The notes beneath the pieces were generated by a model. The model was not told the DNA's origin and made no database searches. It was given only the letters and a program-made list of their open reading frames with translations. From Crocinitomicaceae bacterium (GTDB lineage Bacteria; Bacteroidota; Bacteroidia; Flavobacteriales_G; Salibacteraceae): a DNA stretch of 64,000 nt. Made by a program: the position numbers and the translations under genes. The stretch lies in NCBI GenBank assembly GCA_002707155.1, contig PAME01000013.1:44253-108252 (forward strand), written 5' to 3'. Within the stretch, counting starts at the first letter, position 1; the number at the start of each line of letters is the position of its first letter. Positions 18,798-29,096 of the stretch are shown piece by piece.

Positions 18798-21077
18798 ATG
18801 AAAAATTTTCTGCTTTCTATTGCCATTATTGCCTCAACTTTAATTGCAACCGCTCAGTGCGATACCATTTTAATAGCAGCTAATAATTATTCAGTGCTCT
18901 CTATATCTTCTGAAAATGGTAATAATACAGGAGAAAAAATGTTTGATACGGATAATAACTCTAGGTGGAGAACCAAAGGTGGAACAAACCATGAAATTGT
19001 CGTGGATATTGGCGCTCTAGAAGACGTTACTGCAATGAGTTATAAAACACGTTGGTCTGGAAGTGGAAAGTTGGAAAACTTTGAACTCTTTGTAACCAAC
19101 ATCTCAACACAATGGGGATTGGGCGAGCAATTTGGTGTAGCAGACTATTCGAAGAACAACACCTCTGACACCATTTACTTTGGAGCTGTTAAAGGTCGTT
19201 TTATCAAACTTAAGTGCACCTCATCAGCGGGAGACCTGCAACTCTCAGAACTTAGATTTTTCAAAAACACCTGCCCTTCAGCTGGTAAACAAAATCAACC
19301 CATTCGATTTACGAAAGTTGATAAAAAAGAAACAAACTCCACTCCTATTCAACTAGCTGCTAATACACCAGGTCCGGGTAGCATTAGCTACTCAATAATT
19401 TCTGGCCCAGCTACAGTAAATGGGACAAGCCTAAGTCTTACTAAACAAGCTGGGAAAGTGGTAGTAAGAGCAACTGCGAGCGGAACGACAAGCCATTATC
19501 AAAACTCTACTGATATTTCATTTGATGTAATTGATTTGGCAACTTACAAGCCTAGGATATCGACTCGATTAACAGAAAGCTTTCCAATTGAATTGGCTGA
19601 TTCTAACGGTGTTTATATGATCTATATTAACGCAGATATTGATGAAAAAGACTTTTTGAGCATTGATGAAATAGAGGTAGAAATTGACGGTGAAATTGCA
19701 ACTGCAAAACAAATTAAAGCAGGCAGTTATTACCTTGCTTGGGCGCCCAAAATCTTTAAAAGCTACCAGCTTACCATAACCGCAAAAGCCTCTAACGGAG
19801 AAACTACGTCACTTTCTAAAAACATTGATGTTATTGAGGGTGGAACTACAAAAACGGTAACGAGTTTGGATACAGTCGTCATTGAATTTCAAACCGCAAA
19901 TAGCCGAGATTATTACGGGTCGCACGATTTACCTCAATTTGCAGGCACCTATGATAAAATCATTGCCAAATTAAATGTTGAATGCCCTAATGGAAATTGC
20001 GACGATTGGGACCGCTGGGCCCATTTTGATATCAAAGCTCCAGATGGTGAGTGGATTCAGATCATTCGATATATGACTCCCTATAATGTTGGATGCAAGC
20101 ATGAAATTGACTTAACCGAATACGCTTCCTTGCTTCAAGGAAATGTTGATTTTCATGTGTTTATTGATACTTGGGGAACTGGAGGCTGGCAACTTACTTT
20201 GGATTTTGAGTACATAAAAGGAAGTCCAAAATACAATTACTCAGCGCTTACAAAGGTATGGGATGGCGCCTTTAACTTTGGGAATATGAGTAACCTTCAA
20301 CCAGTACCACAAAAAAACATAGCGGTCCCTAGATTTACTGAAGAAATAGCGTTGATTATGTCAACCTCAGGTCACGGTTGGGGACCAAATAACTCGAATA
20401 ACGCAGCGGAATTTTACAGGGCTAAACATGATTTATTAGTAAATGGAAATAAAGAATACGAACAAGACTTGTGGAACGATTGCGATCCTAATCCAGACAA
20501 TTGCTTAAACCAACAAGGTACATGGCCATATGACAGAGCGGGCTGGTGCCCTGGGGCTATTGCTCCTCCAGACATCGTAAATTTAAGTGCATTTAAAAGT
20601 GCCTCTTCAATGGCATTGGATTACAAATTTCAGAGTAATTATAGAGATTTTTGCCACCCAAACAATCCCAATTGTGTTTCCGGCTCTACCTGTGCAGACT
20701 GCAATGCAGGCTATAACCCGCATTATAACGTTGATGTGCATGCAGTATTTTTTGGAAATGAACCTATGGCGTATGGCGAAACTAGACGAGTAATTGGTTT
20801 CTCTACTGACGTTGCGGAAATAAAAGCCGATTATAACTTTAGCGTATTTCCGAACCCCACCAATGGCTTGTTTTCAGTACAAGTAGAAAACTTTGGCAAC
20901 GCAGTTAGTGGCGCATTATACTCAGTTGATGGAACGCAACACAAACGTTATTTCTTTAATACGGTTGAAGAATTAGAAACCTTTGAGTTTAATGTTTCAG
21001 GTTTAGAATCAGGAGTTTACTTTATTGAACTTACCGACAGCAAAAGCAAAGGGTTTAAACAAATTGTTTTAAACTAA
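18798..21077 (+). CDS. Secreted F5/8 type C (discoidin) + PNGase F-like protein with T9SS type A sorting domain
   Basis: 759 aa; signal peptide; discoidin-like MFDTDNNSRWRTKGG...; PNGase F-like CPNGNCDDWDRWAHFDIK, AAEFYRAKH, GTWPYDRAGWCPG, LDYKFQS; C-terminal FSVFPNPTNGLFSV...VYFIELTDSKSKGFKQIVLN. Confidence 0.85.
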   Translation: MKNFLLSIAIIASTLIATAQCDTILIAANNYSVLSISSENGNNTGEKMFDTDNNSRWRTKGGTNHEIVVDIGALEDVTAMSYKTRWSGSGKLENFELFVTNISTQWGLGEQFGVADYSKNNTSDTIYFGAVKGRFIKLKCTSSAGDLQLSELRFFKNTCPSAGKQNQPIRFTKVDKKETNSTPIQLAANTPGPGSISYSIISGPATVNGTSLSLTKQAGKVVVRATASGTTSHYQNSTDISFDVIDLATYKPRISTRLTESFPIELADSNGVYMIYINADIDEKDFLSIDEIEVEIDGEIATAKQIKAGSYYLAWAPKIFKSYQLTITAKASNGETTSLSKNIDVIEGGTTKTVTSLDTVVIEFQTANSRDYYGSHDLPQFAGTYDKIIAKLNVECPNGNCDDWDRWAHFDIKAPDGEWIQIIRYMTPYNVGCKHEIDLTEYASLLQGNVDFHVFIDTWGTGGWQLTLDFEYIKGSPKYNYSALTKVWDGAFNFGNMSNLQPVPQKNIAVPRFTEEIALIMSTSGHGWGPNNSNNAAEFYRAKHDLLVNGNKEYEQDLWNDCDPNPDNCLNQQGTWPYDRAGWCPGAIAPPDIVNLSAFKSASSMALDYKFQSNYRDFCHPNNPNCVSGSTCADCNAGYNPHYNVDVHAVFFGNEPMAYGETRRVIGFSTDVAEIKADYNFSVFPNPTNGLFSVQVENFGNAVSGALYSVDGTQHKRYFFNTVEELETFEFNVSGLESGVYFIELTDSKSKGFKQIVLN

Positions 21078-21098
21078 AACGCAGTTTTTTGACTAATA

Positions 21099-21136
21099 AA
21101 AAAGGGGATGTAAATAAATACACCCCCTTTTTTAAT
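21099..21136. terminator. Putative bidirectional terminator
   Basis: aaaaaggggatgtaaataaatacaccccctttttt between convergent genes. Confidence 0.7.
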
Positions 21137-21157
21137 GCTTGTTTTTAAGCTTAAGTT

Positions 21158-21691
21158 CTACAACAAACTCGTTATTTTTTCGTCCGTAGGAGAAGTTTGA
21201 GAACGATATCTGTGGATTAAATTTCCGTTCTCATCAAAAAGAAACTTTTCAAAGTTCCATTTAATGTTGCCTGTAAAGTCTGGGTTTTCAAGTTCGGTCA
21301 TCCAAGAAAATAAAGCGTGCATATCATCTCCTCTTACGGAAACTTTTGAAGCCATAGGGAAACTAACTCCATAATTCTTTTTACAGAAAGTGTCGATCTC
21401 ATCGTTAGTACCGGGCTCTTGTTTTCCAAAATTGTTTGCTGGAAAACCTACCACAACTATGTTTTTACCGTGCTTATCATATAATTCTTGCAACTGTGTG
21501 TATTGCTTTGTAAAGCCACACTTTGAAGCGGTGTTAACTATTAATATTTTCTTGCCTTTAAAATCTGCAAAATTGATTTCTTCTCCGGTAAGACCGTCAA
21601 CTTTGAAATCGTAAATAGAGGATTGTGCCATAGTACTTGAAGCTAAGATTACACATCCCACAGTTAGGATGCTTAAAACAGTATTTTTCAT
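21158..21691 (-). CDS. Exported glutathione peroxidase-family thiol peroxidase
   Basis: 177 aa; signal peptide; NTASKCGFTKQYTQLQELY, GFPANNFGKQEPG, IKWNFEKFLFDENG. Confidence 0.9.
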   Translation of the reverse strand: MKNTVLSILTVGCVILASSTMAQSSIYDFKVDGLTGEEINFADFKGKKILIVNTASKCGFTKQYTQLQELYDKHGKNIVVVGFPANNFGKQEPGTNDEIDTFCKKNYGVSFPMASKVSVRGDDMHALFSWMTELENPDFTGNIKWNFEKFLFDENGNLIHRYRSQTSPTDEKITSLL

Positions 21692-21750
21692 ATTTAGTTA
21701 TTTATAAGGAGAACAATGAAAACAAGAAAGTGTTTAGTTTATTTATTGTT

Positions 21751-22608
21751 TCATTTAGTTTGTAGGTCGTCAAATTCCTTAATTTTCCGAATTACTGCAA
21801 CTAACAAAGCAATACTCAACCCTAGCATTAGGAGCGACAGGAATGCACCTACTATCAATAAAGAAAGCCCAATTAAAAATAGCCCTGTCCCTGCAGCCCC
21901 AAAGGCTATCAAAGCTACTAGAAAACCTACCAACAACAATAAACTAGAAACTAAGAAAAGTGTTGGAATATATCTATTTCGTCGTTTTATTTTATCAAGC
22001 AACTCCTGATCGGTTTTTACTCCTTTTTCATTCAATTTAATTTCTTTTCTTCTTGCCGCACCAGCGAAAAACAATCCAACTGCTCCTAGAATAACAAAAG
22101 GAAGAAAAGACCAAAATAGGATCAAACCAATGCCACCACTTATGGCAGCAATTAGATATTTTTCTTTAATATCTCTAGCCTCTTTTTTTACATCTACATC
22201 AGCACGAATTGTTTTTTTTATGGTATCCGTTTCTAAAACAACCTTTTCTTTTTTATAAAAATCAATTATTTCTATTTTGTTTTCAGCCAAAGAAGCCATG
22301 ACTTTAGCAGCTTGACTGTTCTCAACGTTTTCGCTGAAGTTTTCTGAAATAGCAGAATTATTATCGGCAACTAGCGCTAAGTGATCGAGACTTGCAACTC
22401 CATCGGCTTTAGAAGTGTTATGGTTTTCTGCTCGCTTGTCTTTCTTAACAGATCGATTCAGTTTCTTATTGGCTTGTAATACTTTACCTCCTCTAAAATG
22501 ATAGCCACTGCTGTAGCGCCTTTTTTCAAATGAGGAGTTTTCATTTCCAATGGAACATCCTAAAAGGGTAATTACAAAAAGTACTAAGGCTAAGTGAATC
22601 GCTTTCAT
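21751..22608 (-). CDS. Hypothetical lipoprotein with C-terminal transmembrane region
   Basis: 285 aa; lipobox LLGC, FEKRRYSSGYHFRGG motif, hydrophobic C-terminal half. Confidence 0.6.
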   Translation of the reverse strand: MKAIHLALVLFVITLLGCSIGNENSSFEKRRYSSGYHFRGGKVLQANKKLNRSVKKDKRAENHNTSKADGVASLDHLALVADNNSAISENFSENVENSQAAKVMASLAENKIEIIDFYKKEKVVLETDTIKKTIRADVDVKKEARDIKEKYLIAAISGGIGLILFWSFLPFVILGAVGLFFAGAARRKEIKLNEKGVKTDQELLDKIKRRNRYIPTLFLVSSLLLLVGFLVALIAFGAAGTGLFLIGLSLLIVGAFLSLLMLGLSIALLVAVIRKIKEFDDLQTK

Positions 22609-22656
22609 AATAATCTTTAAGAACCAAAGTAGATGATTTTTAAAAAAGAAAGTGTT

Positions 22657-23808
22657 TTAAAACAACACCTTGGCCTTCTCTCTCAAATTATAAGAAGATG
22701 CCATAACCTCACCATATGCACCTGCTGATCGAATTCCTATTAAATCACCTCGTTCAGTTTCTTGCAGGGTTACATCCTTTCCAAAACAATCCGAAGACTC
22801 ACAAATTGGCCCAACAACATCGTACTTTTCTCTGGGAATATCGTCGAGATGTCGCTTAGACAGGTTTTCAATTTTATGATAAGATTGATACAGTGCCGGT
22901 CGAATCAACTCTGTCATTCCCGCATCAAGAATCAAGAAATTAGTATTAATTCCTTTTTTAACATACAACACTCTGCTCACTAGTGTTCCCATGTTACCAG
23001 TAATACTTCTTCCCAATTCAAAATGTACTTCTTGCCCAGGTTGTAATTCCAAAAAATCGTTGAAAATTTGAAAATATTCCTCATAGGGTGGCTTTGGGTG
23101 TAAATCTGGAGTTTGGTAGTCGATACCTAAACCTCCACCTGCGTTAATGTGCTCAATTTTTACATTTCTGCCTAAAAACCATTGTTGCAATTCGTTGATT
23201 TTATTGCAGAGGTTTTTAAATGGAGTCAAGTCAGTAATTTGCGACCCTATATGAAAGTGTAGGCCAATCAGTTTTATGTTTTCAGAATTTGACACAACCT
23301 CCAAAACCTCCTCCAGTTGCGATGCATTTATTCCAAATTTATTTTCATCTAAACCCGTGGTTATGTATGCGTGTGTATATGCATTCACATTAGGGTTTAA
23401 CCGAAGAGCAATCTTTGCAACTTTATCTTGTTTTTCAGCCAATTCATTGATTACCTCAATTTCTTGAACGCTTTCGCAATTGAAACAAAAGATATTTTTT
23501 TCAAGAGCATAATTAATCTCTTTATCGCTCTTCCCAACTCCAGCAAATACCACCTTGTCGGGAGAAAATCCAGATTCAATAGATGCTTTTATCTCATTTC
23601 CACTGACACAATCGGCGCCTAATCCGCTCTCGCTTATCAACTCAAGAACTCTCGAATTGGCATTCGACTTAATTGCATAATGCACGTGAAAGCCGTGTTT
23701 TTCGGACGCAGATTTTAAGGTATCAATATTAACCTGCAACATTTTAAGGTCGTAGTAAAAGAAAGGAGTGTCTTGAACTCCAAATCGATCTATGAGTCTA
23801 GAGTTCAT
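22657..23808 (-). CDS. lysA: Diaminopimelate decarboxylase
   Basis: 383 aa; YAIKSNAN, GLHFHIGSQI, NAGGGLGIDY, CESSDCFGKD. Confidence 0.95.
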   Translation of the reverse strand: MNSRLIDRFGVQDTPFFYYDLKMLQVNIDTLKSASEKHGFHVHYAIKSNANSRVLELISESGLGADCVSGNEIKASIESGFSPDKVVFAGVGKSDKEINYALEKNIFCFNCESVQEIEVINELAEKQDKVAKIALRLNPNVNAYTHAYITTGLDENKFGINASQLEEVLEVVSNSENIKLIGLHFHIGSQITDLTPFKNLCNKINELQQWFLGRNVKIEHINAGGGLGIDYQTPDLHPKPPYEEYFQIFNDFLELQPGQEVHFELGRSITGNMGTLVSRVLYVKKGINTNFLILDAGMTELIRPALYQSYHKIENLSKRHLDDIPREKYDVVGPICESSDCFGKDVTLQETERGDLIGIRSAGAYGEVMASSYNLREKAKVLF

Positions 23809-23810
23809 GC

Positions 23811-25136
23811 TTAAAGATTAAAAACACCTTTACTTAATGCCGAGAGTGCAGCTTTCTTTTGATCTGTCTGGATTAAAACCGATACGTTGTGATTACTTCC
23901 ACCGTATGAAATCATGCGAATTGGGATTTTATCCAAGGCTGTAAATATTTTACTTGCGTAGCCTATACCTTCTGCAGAGTAATCACCCACTATGCATACA
24001 ATGGTTTGGTTTTCATCCACTTCTACACTTCCAAAGTTCTTTAATTCCTTTACAATTCCTTCTAGGTTTGTGAGTTCATCAATTGTCACTGAAACAGCAA
24101 CCTCCGATGTAGTAATCATATCAATTGGCGTTTTATAACGCTCAAAAACTTCGAATACATTTCTCAAAAAACCATAGGCCATCAACATTCTACCAGAACG
24201 AATTTTAATAGCAGTGATGCCGTCTTTGGCTGCAACCGCCTTAAAACCCTTTGCAGTACTTTCGGCATGTATTAAAGTTCCATGGGCTTTTGGATCCATG
24301 GTATTCTTTAACCATACTGGTATATTCTGTTCTTCGGCAGGTCGTATACTAGCAGGATGCAAAATTTTAGCACCAAAATATGCTAACTCAGCCGCCTCTT
24401 TAAAGGACAATTCTTGAATAAGCTGCGTTTTTTCCACTACCCGTGGGTCGTTGTTGTGCATTCCATCAATATCTGTCCAAATTTGGATATTGTCAGCGTT
24501 AATTGCTGCACCAATCAAAGACGCACTGTAGTCTGAACCCCCTCTTTTTAAGTTATCAATTTCGCCAAATGCATTTCTACAGATATAGCCTTGACAGATA
24601 AAAAGGTTCTTTTTTGGGTGTTTAGAAAGTTCAAATTGTAGATTTTCTTCAATGAATTTTTGGTCGGGCTCGCCACTTGAATCCGTGCGCATAAAATCTA
24701 ATGCATTCAGTAACACCGATTTTTTTTCCTCGCTTTTAAGGTATTGATGGAAAATATTAGTTGAGAGTAATTCCCCTTGTGCTAAAATTGAGCGCTCGAT
24801 AAAGGGGTTAAATAATTTTTTAGAATAAGAACGAATTCCATTCAAGTAGGCTTCAATTGTTTCAAGGGTTTCTTCTTTAAAACTCGTTGCACTCGATTTT
24901 GAAAACAACGACTCGATAAACTGCTTATACAACGCGTCTAAGTTATTCACCAGCAACAAGGCTTCTTCTTCATCCTTCTTGTGCAATGCTGTACAAATTT
25001 CCACCAATGTATTTGTAGTTCCCGAAACGGCAGAAAGCACAATTACTTTTCGCTCACCATCTGCAATTAAGCTTGCAATTGCGTGCATGCGCTCGGGAGT
25101 TCCGAGTGAGGTACCTCCAAACTTTTGTATTATCAT
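23811..25136 (-). CDS. lysC: Aspartate kinase
   Basis: Starts MIIQKFGGTSLGTPERM at 25136 (ORF track start 25241 is probably too long); GGSDYSASLIGAAINA, ACT-like C-terminus. Confidence 0.93.
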   Translation of the reverse strand: MIIQKFGGTSLGTPERMHAIASLIADGERKVIVLSAVSGTTNTLVEICTALHKKDEEEALLLVNNLDALYKQFIESLFSKSSATSFKEETLETIEAYLNGIRSYSKKLFNPFIERSILAQGELLSTNIFHQYLKSEEKKSVLLNALDFMRTDSSGEPDQKFIEENLQFELSKHPKKNLFICQGYICRNAFGEIDNLKRGGSDYSASLIGAAINADNIQIWTDIDGMHNNDPRVVEKTQLIQELSFKEAAELAYFGAKILHPASIRPAEEQNIPVWLKNTMDPKAHGTLIHAESTAKGFKAVAAKDGITAIKIRSGRMLMAYGFLRNVFEVFERYKTPIDMITTSEVAVSVTIDELTNLEGIVKELKNFGSVEVDENQTIVCIVGDYSAEGIGYASKIFTALDKIPIRMISYGGSNHNVSVLIQTDQKKAALSALSKGVFNL

Positions 25137-25518
25137 GATTCTAAAATTGGCTGCAAATGTAGGAGTAACTTGAAATAGATAAACTTTTACAAGCCGATAT
25201 TCAGCTCCTTCCAAATCTATTAGACTAAAATCTTCAAACAAACTTTCATCTGTTGGCTCTGCATATTGCGTTTATTCGGTCAAGACCAATTCGTTGAAGA
25301 GCACTCGCCATAGATGGCACTCGACAATAGGAATTAAATAATAATGTTGTGGGCTAATTGATTAAAATCGATACTATGTCAAAAGCACAAAGCTGATTTT
25401 CCCTGTCAAAAAAGGCTCAAGTTAAAATAAAGCGTACACAGAAAAGCTTCATTAAAAGCTAAATTCCTACCTTTTAGAATTCTTTACATGCTCAACTTTT
25501 CTCCCTACCTTTTTATCC

Positions 25519-25526
25519 TAATTTTG
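25519..25526 (+). promoter_or_regulatory. Bacteroidota -7 element TAATTTTG upstream of gldF
   Basis: Matches TAnnTTTG 19 nt before the gldF ATG. Confidence 0.55.
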
Positions 25527-25545
25527 ACCGCCGAAACAGGCTCCA

Positions 25546-26277
25546 ATGCTAGTATTACTGCAAAAAGAAATAAATGATTTTTTAAACTCGCTTATCGGGT
25601 ACATGGTCATTATTATATTCCTAGTTGTGGTAGGACTTTTCTTATGGGTTTTCCCTGGCGAATACAATATTCTAGATGCCGGTTACGCCAACATTGATTC
25701 GCTTTTCATTCTTGCTCCATGGGTATTTATGTTTCTTGCTCCAGCAGTTACCATGCGCATGTTCTCTGAAGAACAGCGAAACGGAACCATTGAATTATTA
25801 TTAACCAAACCACTTTCAGAATGGCAAATTGTATGGAGCAAATACCTTGCTGGAGTTTTACTGGTGATGTTTTCTCTTTTACCCACGTTATTCTATTTCC
25901 TGACAGTAAGCGAATTAGGGGCGCCAAAAAACAACGTAGATACTGGAGCTATGTGGGGTTCTTATATCGGTTTATTTTTTCTAGCCTCAGCGTTTATAGC
26001 TATCGGAATATTTGCTTCAAGCATTAGCAATAATCAAATTGTAAGTTTTGTAATAGCACTCTTTCTGTGCTTTTTCTCCTACGTCGGTTTTGAATCATTA
26101 AGTAGTCTAGAATTATTTGGAATTGCAGATCATATCATTTTAAAATTAGGTGTCAACGAACATTATATTTCATTAAGTCGAGGTGTTATCGATAGTAGAG
26201 ACGTGATTTACTTTTTGAGTTTGATAGCCTTATTTCTGATGTTTACCAAAGTCAAATTGGACAGTCGAAAATGGTAA
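25546..26277 (+). CDS. gldF: Gliding motility ABC transporter permease GldF
   Basis: 243 aa; six-TM ABC-2 permease with FSEEQRNGTIELLLTKPLSEWQIVWSKYLAG; directly precedes gldG. Confidence 0.9.
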   Translation: MLVLLQKEINDFLNSLIGYMVIIIFLVVVGLFLWVFPGEYNILDAGYANIDSLFILAPWVFMFLAPAVTMRMFSEEQRNGTIELLLTKPLSEWQIVWSKYLAGVLLVMFSLLPTLFYFLTVSELGAPKNNVDTGAMWGSYIGLFFLASAFIAIGIFASSISNNQIVSFVIALFLCFFSYVGFESLSSLELFGIADHIILKLGVNEHYISLSRGVIDSRDVIYFLSLIALFLMFTKVKLDSRKW

Positions 26278-26280
26278 CTA

Positions 26281-27972
26281 ATGAGTAAACGGTTAAACGA
26301 CATAATAGGCCTTGTGCTTGGCCTTGTGGTATTAGTTTTACTCAATATTGCTGGAGGCTTTTTATTTGAGCGACTTGACCTTACTTCTGACAAGCGCTAC
26401 TCTCTTTCCGAAGTTTCTGAGCAGCAAGCAACAGAATTGGAAGATGTCGTTTTTGTCCGAGTTTACTTAGAAGGAGATCTTCCTGCCGATTACAAAAGGT
26501 TAAGAGATGCTACCAAAGAATTGTTAGACGAATTTAGAGCTTACGCAGGCGATAATCTTCAGTACGAGTTTATTGATCCAAGTGCAGGTATTAATGAGAA
26601 AGAACGTGAAAAGGTCTATCAAAAACTCTTTAAAGAAGGCTTGCAGCCTACTACGCTGCGAAAGCAATCGGTAGAAGAGGCTTCGGAGAAAGTGATATTC
26701 GCGGGCGCAGTTGTCACCTATCGCGACAAGACTTTGCCGTGGCAAATTCTAAAATCTCAGATAGGAGTTCCAGAAACAGCAATGATCAATAACTCGGTGC
26801 AACAACTGGAGTATGAATTTGCCAGTATATTAAAGAATTTAACCACCGTTTCTAAAAAACAAATCGCATTTATACATGGTCACGGAGAATACGAAGAACT
26901 CTATGTCGCAGATTTTGAGAAATCGTTAGGCGAGTTTTACGGCGTTAGTCATGTAACGCTTGATGGGCAATTAAACGCCTTAAAACTCTTTAATGCAATT
27001 ATTGTTGCAGGTCCAGATTCAAGCATTGACGATAAGGACAAGTTTATTATCGACCAATTCGTAATGAGAGGTGGAAAGGTCATGTGGTTATACGAACCAG
27101 TTCTAGCGTCAATGGACAGCCTCAAAGGTGCCAATACGACTATGTCAATTCCCAGAGACCTGAACTTAGACGATTTGTTTTTTAAATACGGCATTCGTGT
27201 AAATCGCGATTTAATAATGGATATCCAATCCTTACCCTTGCCTATTGTAACTGGACAAATTGGAAATGCTCCTCGACAAGAATTCTTTCCTTGGCCCTAC
27301 TTTCCAATGGTGATGACCAAAGCAAAAAATCCTATCGTCAAAAACTTAGATGCTATTGCCGTTCATTTTGCTTCTAGTATCGATTACGTTGGAAAAAATG
27401 ATGGATTAAAGAAAACAACCCTTTTATCATCATCAAACTATTCCAAATTAGTGAGTACTCCGGCTCGAATAAGTTTTAATGTTTTGCGCAATAAACCAGA
27501 TAAAAGACAATACAACAATGGTCCACAAAAAATTGGCGTTTTAGTGGAAGGTGTTTTTCCATCAAACTTTGCCAATAGAATTCCACAGCGATTGTTAAAC
27601 GATCCTTCTATTGCTTTCAAAGAAGAAAGTGTTCCGACCCAGCAAATATTCTTATCCGATGCGGATATCATTAAAAATGAAGTTAACGAAGAGCGTGGTG
27701 AGTTTTTTGCTTTGGGTTACGACAAGTACACACGAAGAATTTATGCAAACAAAGACTTTCTTTTGAATTGCATGAACTACCTGCTCGATGACTCTGGCTT
27801 GTTAGAAATTAGAGCAAAAGAATTCAAACTTAGATTGTTGGATAGAACAAGAACGGTTAAAGAAAAAAGAAAGTGGCAATTGGTGAATTTGGTGCTTCCA
27901 GTTTCGGTAGTTGCTCTATTTGGAATGTTAGTGTTCTTTCTAAGAAAAAAATTATACGGGTCAAAAAGATGA
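26281..27972 (+). CDS. gldG: Gliding motility ABC transporter auxiliary protein GldG
   Basis: 563 aa; LTSDKRYSLSEVSEQQ, IAFIHGHGEYEE, C-terminal TM. Confidence 0.9.
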   Translation: MSKRLNDIIGLVLGLVVLVLLNIAGGFLFERLDLTSDKRYSLSEVSEQQATELEDVVFVRVYLEGDLPADYKRLRDATKELLDEFRAYAGDNLQYEFIDPSAGINEKEREKVYQKLFKEGLQPTTLRKQSVEEASEKVIFAGAVVTYRDKTLPWQILKSQIGVPETAMINNSVQQLEYEFASILKNLTTVSKKQIAFIHGHGEYEELYVADFEKSLGEFYGVSHVTLDGQLNALKLFNAIIVAGPDSSIDDKDKFIIDQFVMRGGKVMWLYEPVLASMDSLKGANTTMSIPRDLNLDDLFFKYGIRVNRDLIMDIQSLPLPIVTGQIGNAPRQEFFPWPYFPMVMTKAKNPIVKNLDAIAVHFASSIDYVGKNDGLKKTTLLSSSNYSKLVSTPARISFNVLRNKPDKRQYNNGPQKIGVLVEGVFPSNFANRIPQRLLNDPSIAFKEESVPTQQIFLSDADIIKNEVNEERGEFFALGYDKYTRRIYANKDFLLNCMNYLLDDSGLLEIRAKEFKLRLLDRTRTVKEKRKWQLVNLVLPVSVVALFGMLVFFLRKKLYGSKR

Positions 27973-29003
27973 AAAAAGGCGGAATAATAGGTTTACTTAT
28001 AGCAATTGGATTGCTGTCCTTTATAGTGTTTTATGCAAGTAAAAACGGTGGTTCTACCTTAAAGCAACAATTGCACAATTTCGCAATAGAAGATACAGCA
28101 AGTATCACTAAAGTTGCCATGAATGACAAAAACGGGAATAGTTTAGTATTAGAGCGAATTAGTAGTGACGAATGGTCGGTTAAATCCGAGGGTCAGGATT
28201 TTAAAGCACGACAAGACGTTGTGCGAAATCTACTAAAAACCATAAAAGAGCTCACCGTTCGTGCGCCAGTTTCAAAATCAAGATTTGAATATACCGTAAA
28301 ACAAATTGCAGCCAATTCAACCAAAGTAGCCATCTATCAAAATGAAGAAAACTCACCTGCTAAGGTCTATTACGTTGGTGGTGCCAATGGAGACAACACC
28401 GGGACGTTTATGCTTTTGGAAAAATCGAGTGTACCTTTTCTTATGCACATTGAAGGTCATTACGGGTTTATTCAAAGTAGGTATTCTCCAAGAATTAATG
28501 ATTGGCGCGATAATGCCATTTGGTACTTCCCGGGTGAGAAAATAACGAAGATCAAAAATCTAAAGGTTGAATACCCTCAGGAACCTTCAAAGTCTTTTGA
28601 AATTACCAAAGTTTCAAATGACGAATACACACTAAAAGATGGTGAAGGAAATTTGGTTTCAGTTCCAAATATGGGCGGAATTTATGAATACATAAAGCGA
28701 TACAGAGCAATTAGTTATGAAGGTTTTGAGGAGAACCGAACAAAAGCGTATTGCGATAGTTTAATCGCTCAAACACCAGTTAAAACCATTTACACGCTAA
28801 AAGATGATAAAGGGAATATTACTCAAGTAAAATCTTATTTAAAACCGGCCAAAGAAGATGCGGAAGATTGGGAGGGAAATGCAATACCATACGATTTAGA
28901 ACGAATGTATGCAACGATTAACAATGATCAATTTGTAATCATACAGTACTTTGTATTTGACCCATTAACAGTGAGTCTACAAGAGTTTTCGCCTCCCTCA
29001 TAA
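27969..29003 (+). CDS. DUF4340-like membrane-anchored protein
   Basis: ATG at 27969 overlaps the gldG stop (ATGA); MKKGGIIGLLIAIGLLSFIVFYASKNGG anchor; VLERISSDEWSVK. ORF track start 27873 lies inside gldG and is less likely. Confidence 0.65.
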   Translation: MKKGGIIGLLIAIGLLSFIVFYASKNGGSTLKQQLHNFAIEDTASITKVAMNDKNGNSLVLERISSDEWSVKSEGQDFKARQDVVRNLLKTIKELTVRAPVSKSRFEYTVKQIAANSTKVAIYQNEENSPAKVYYVGGANGDNTGTFMLLEKSSVPFLMHIEGHYGFIQSRYSPRINDWRDNAIWYFPGEKITKIKNLKVEYPQEPSKSFEITKVSNDEYTLKDGEGNLVSVPNMGGIYEYIKRYRAISYEGFEENRTKAYCDSLIAQTPVKTIYTLKDDKGNITQVKSYLKPAKEDAEDWEGNAIPYDLERMYATINNDQFVIIQYFVFDPLTVSLQEFSPPS

Positions 29004-29063
29004 CTTGTTGAAAAGTAGGCTTGCAGCTAGTATCTAATCCTTTGAACCAACCTTTGATTGCAA

Positions 29064-29071
29064 TAAATTTG
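29064..29071 (+). promoter_or_regulatory. -7 element TAAATTTG upstream of dnaN
   Basis: TTG at 29042-29044, 19-nt spacer, TAAATTTG. Confidence 0.55.
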
Positions 29072-29096
29072 TGTGACTTAAATTAAAGGAAATCAC

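Noticed and set aside
25137-25241. N-terminal extension of the aspartate kinase ORF
   Set aside because: The kinase begins at the conserved MIIQKFGGTSLG; the 35-residue extension looks like translated leader.
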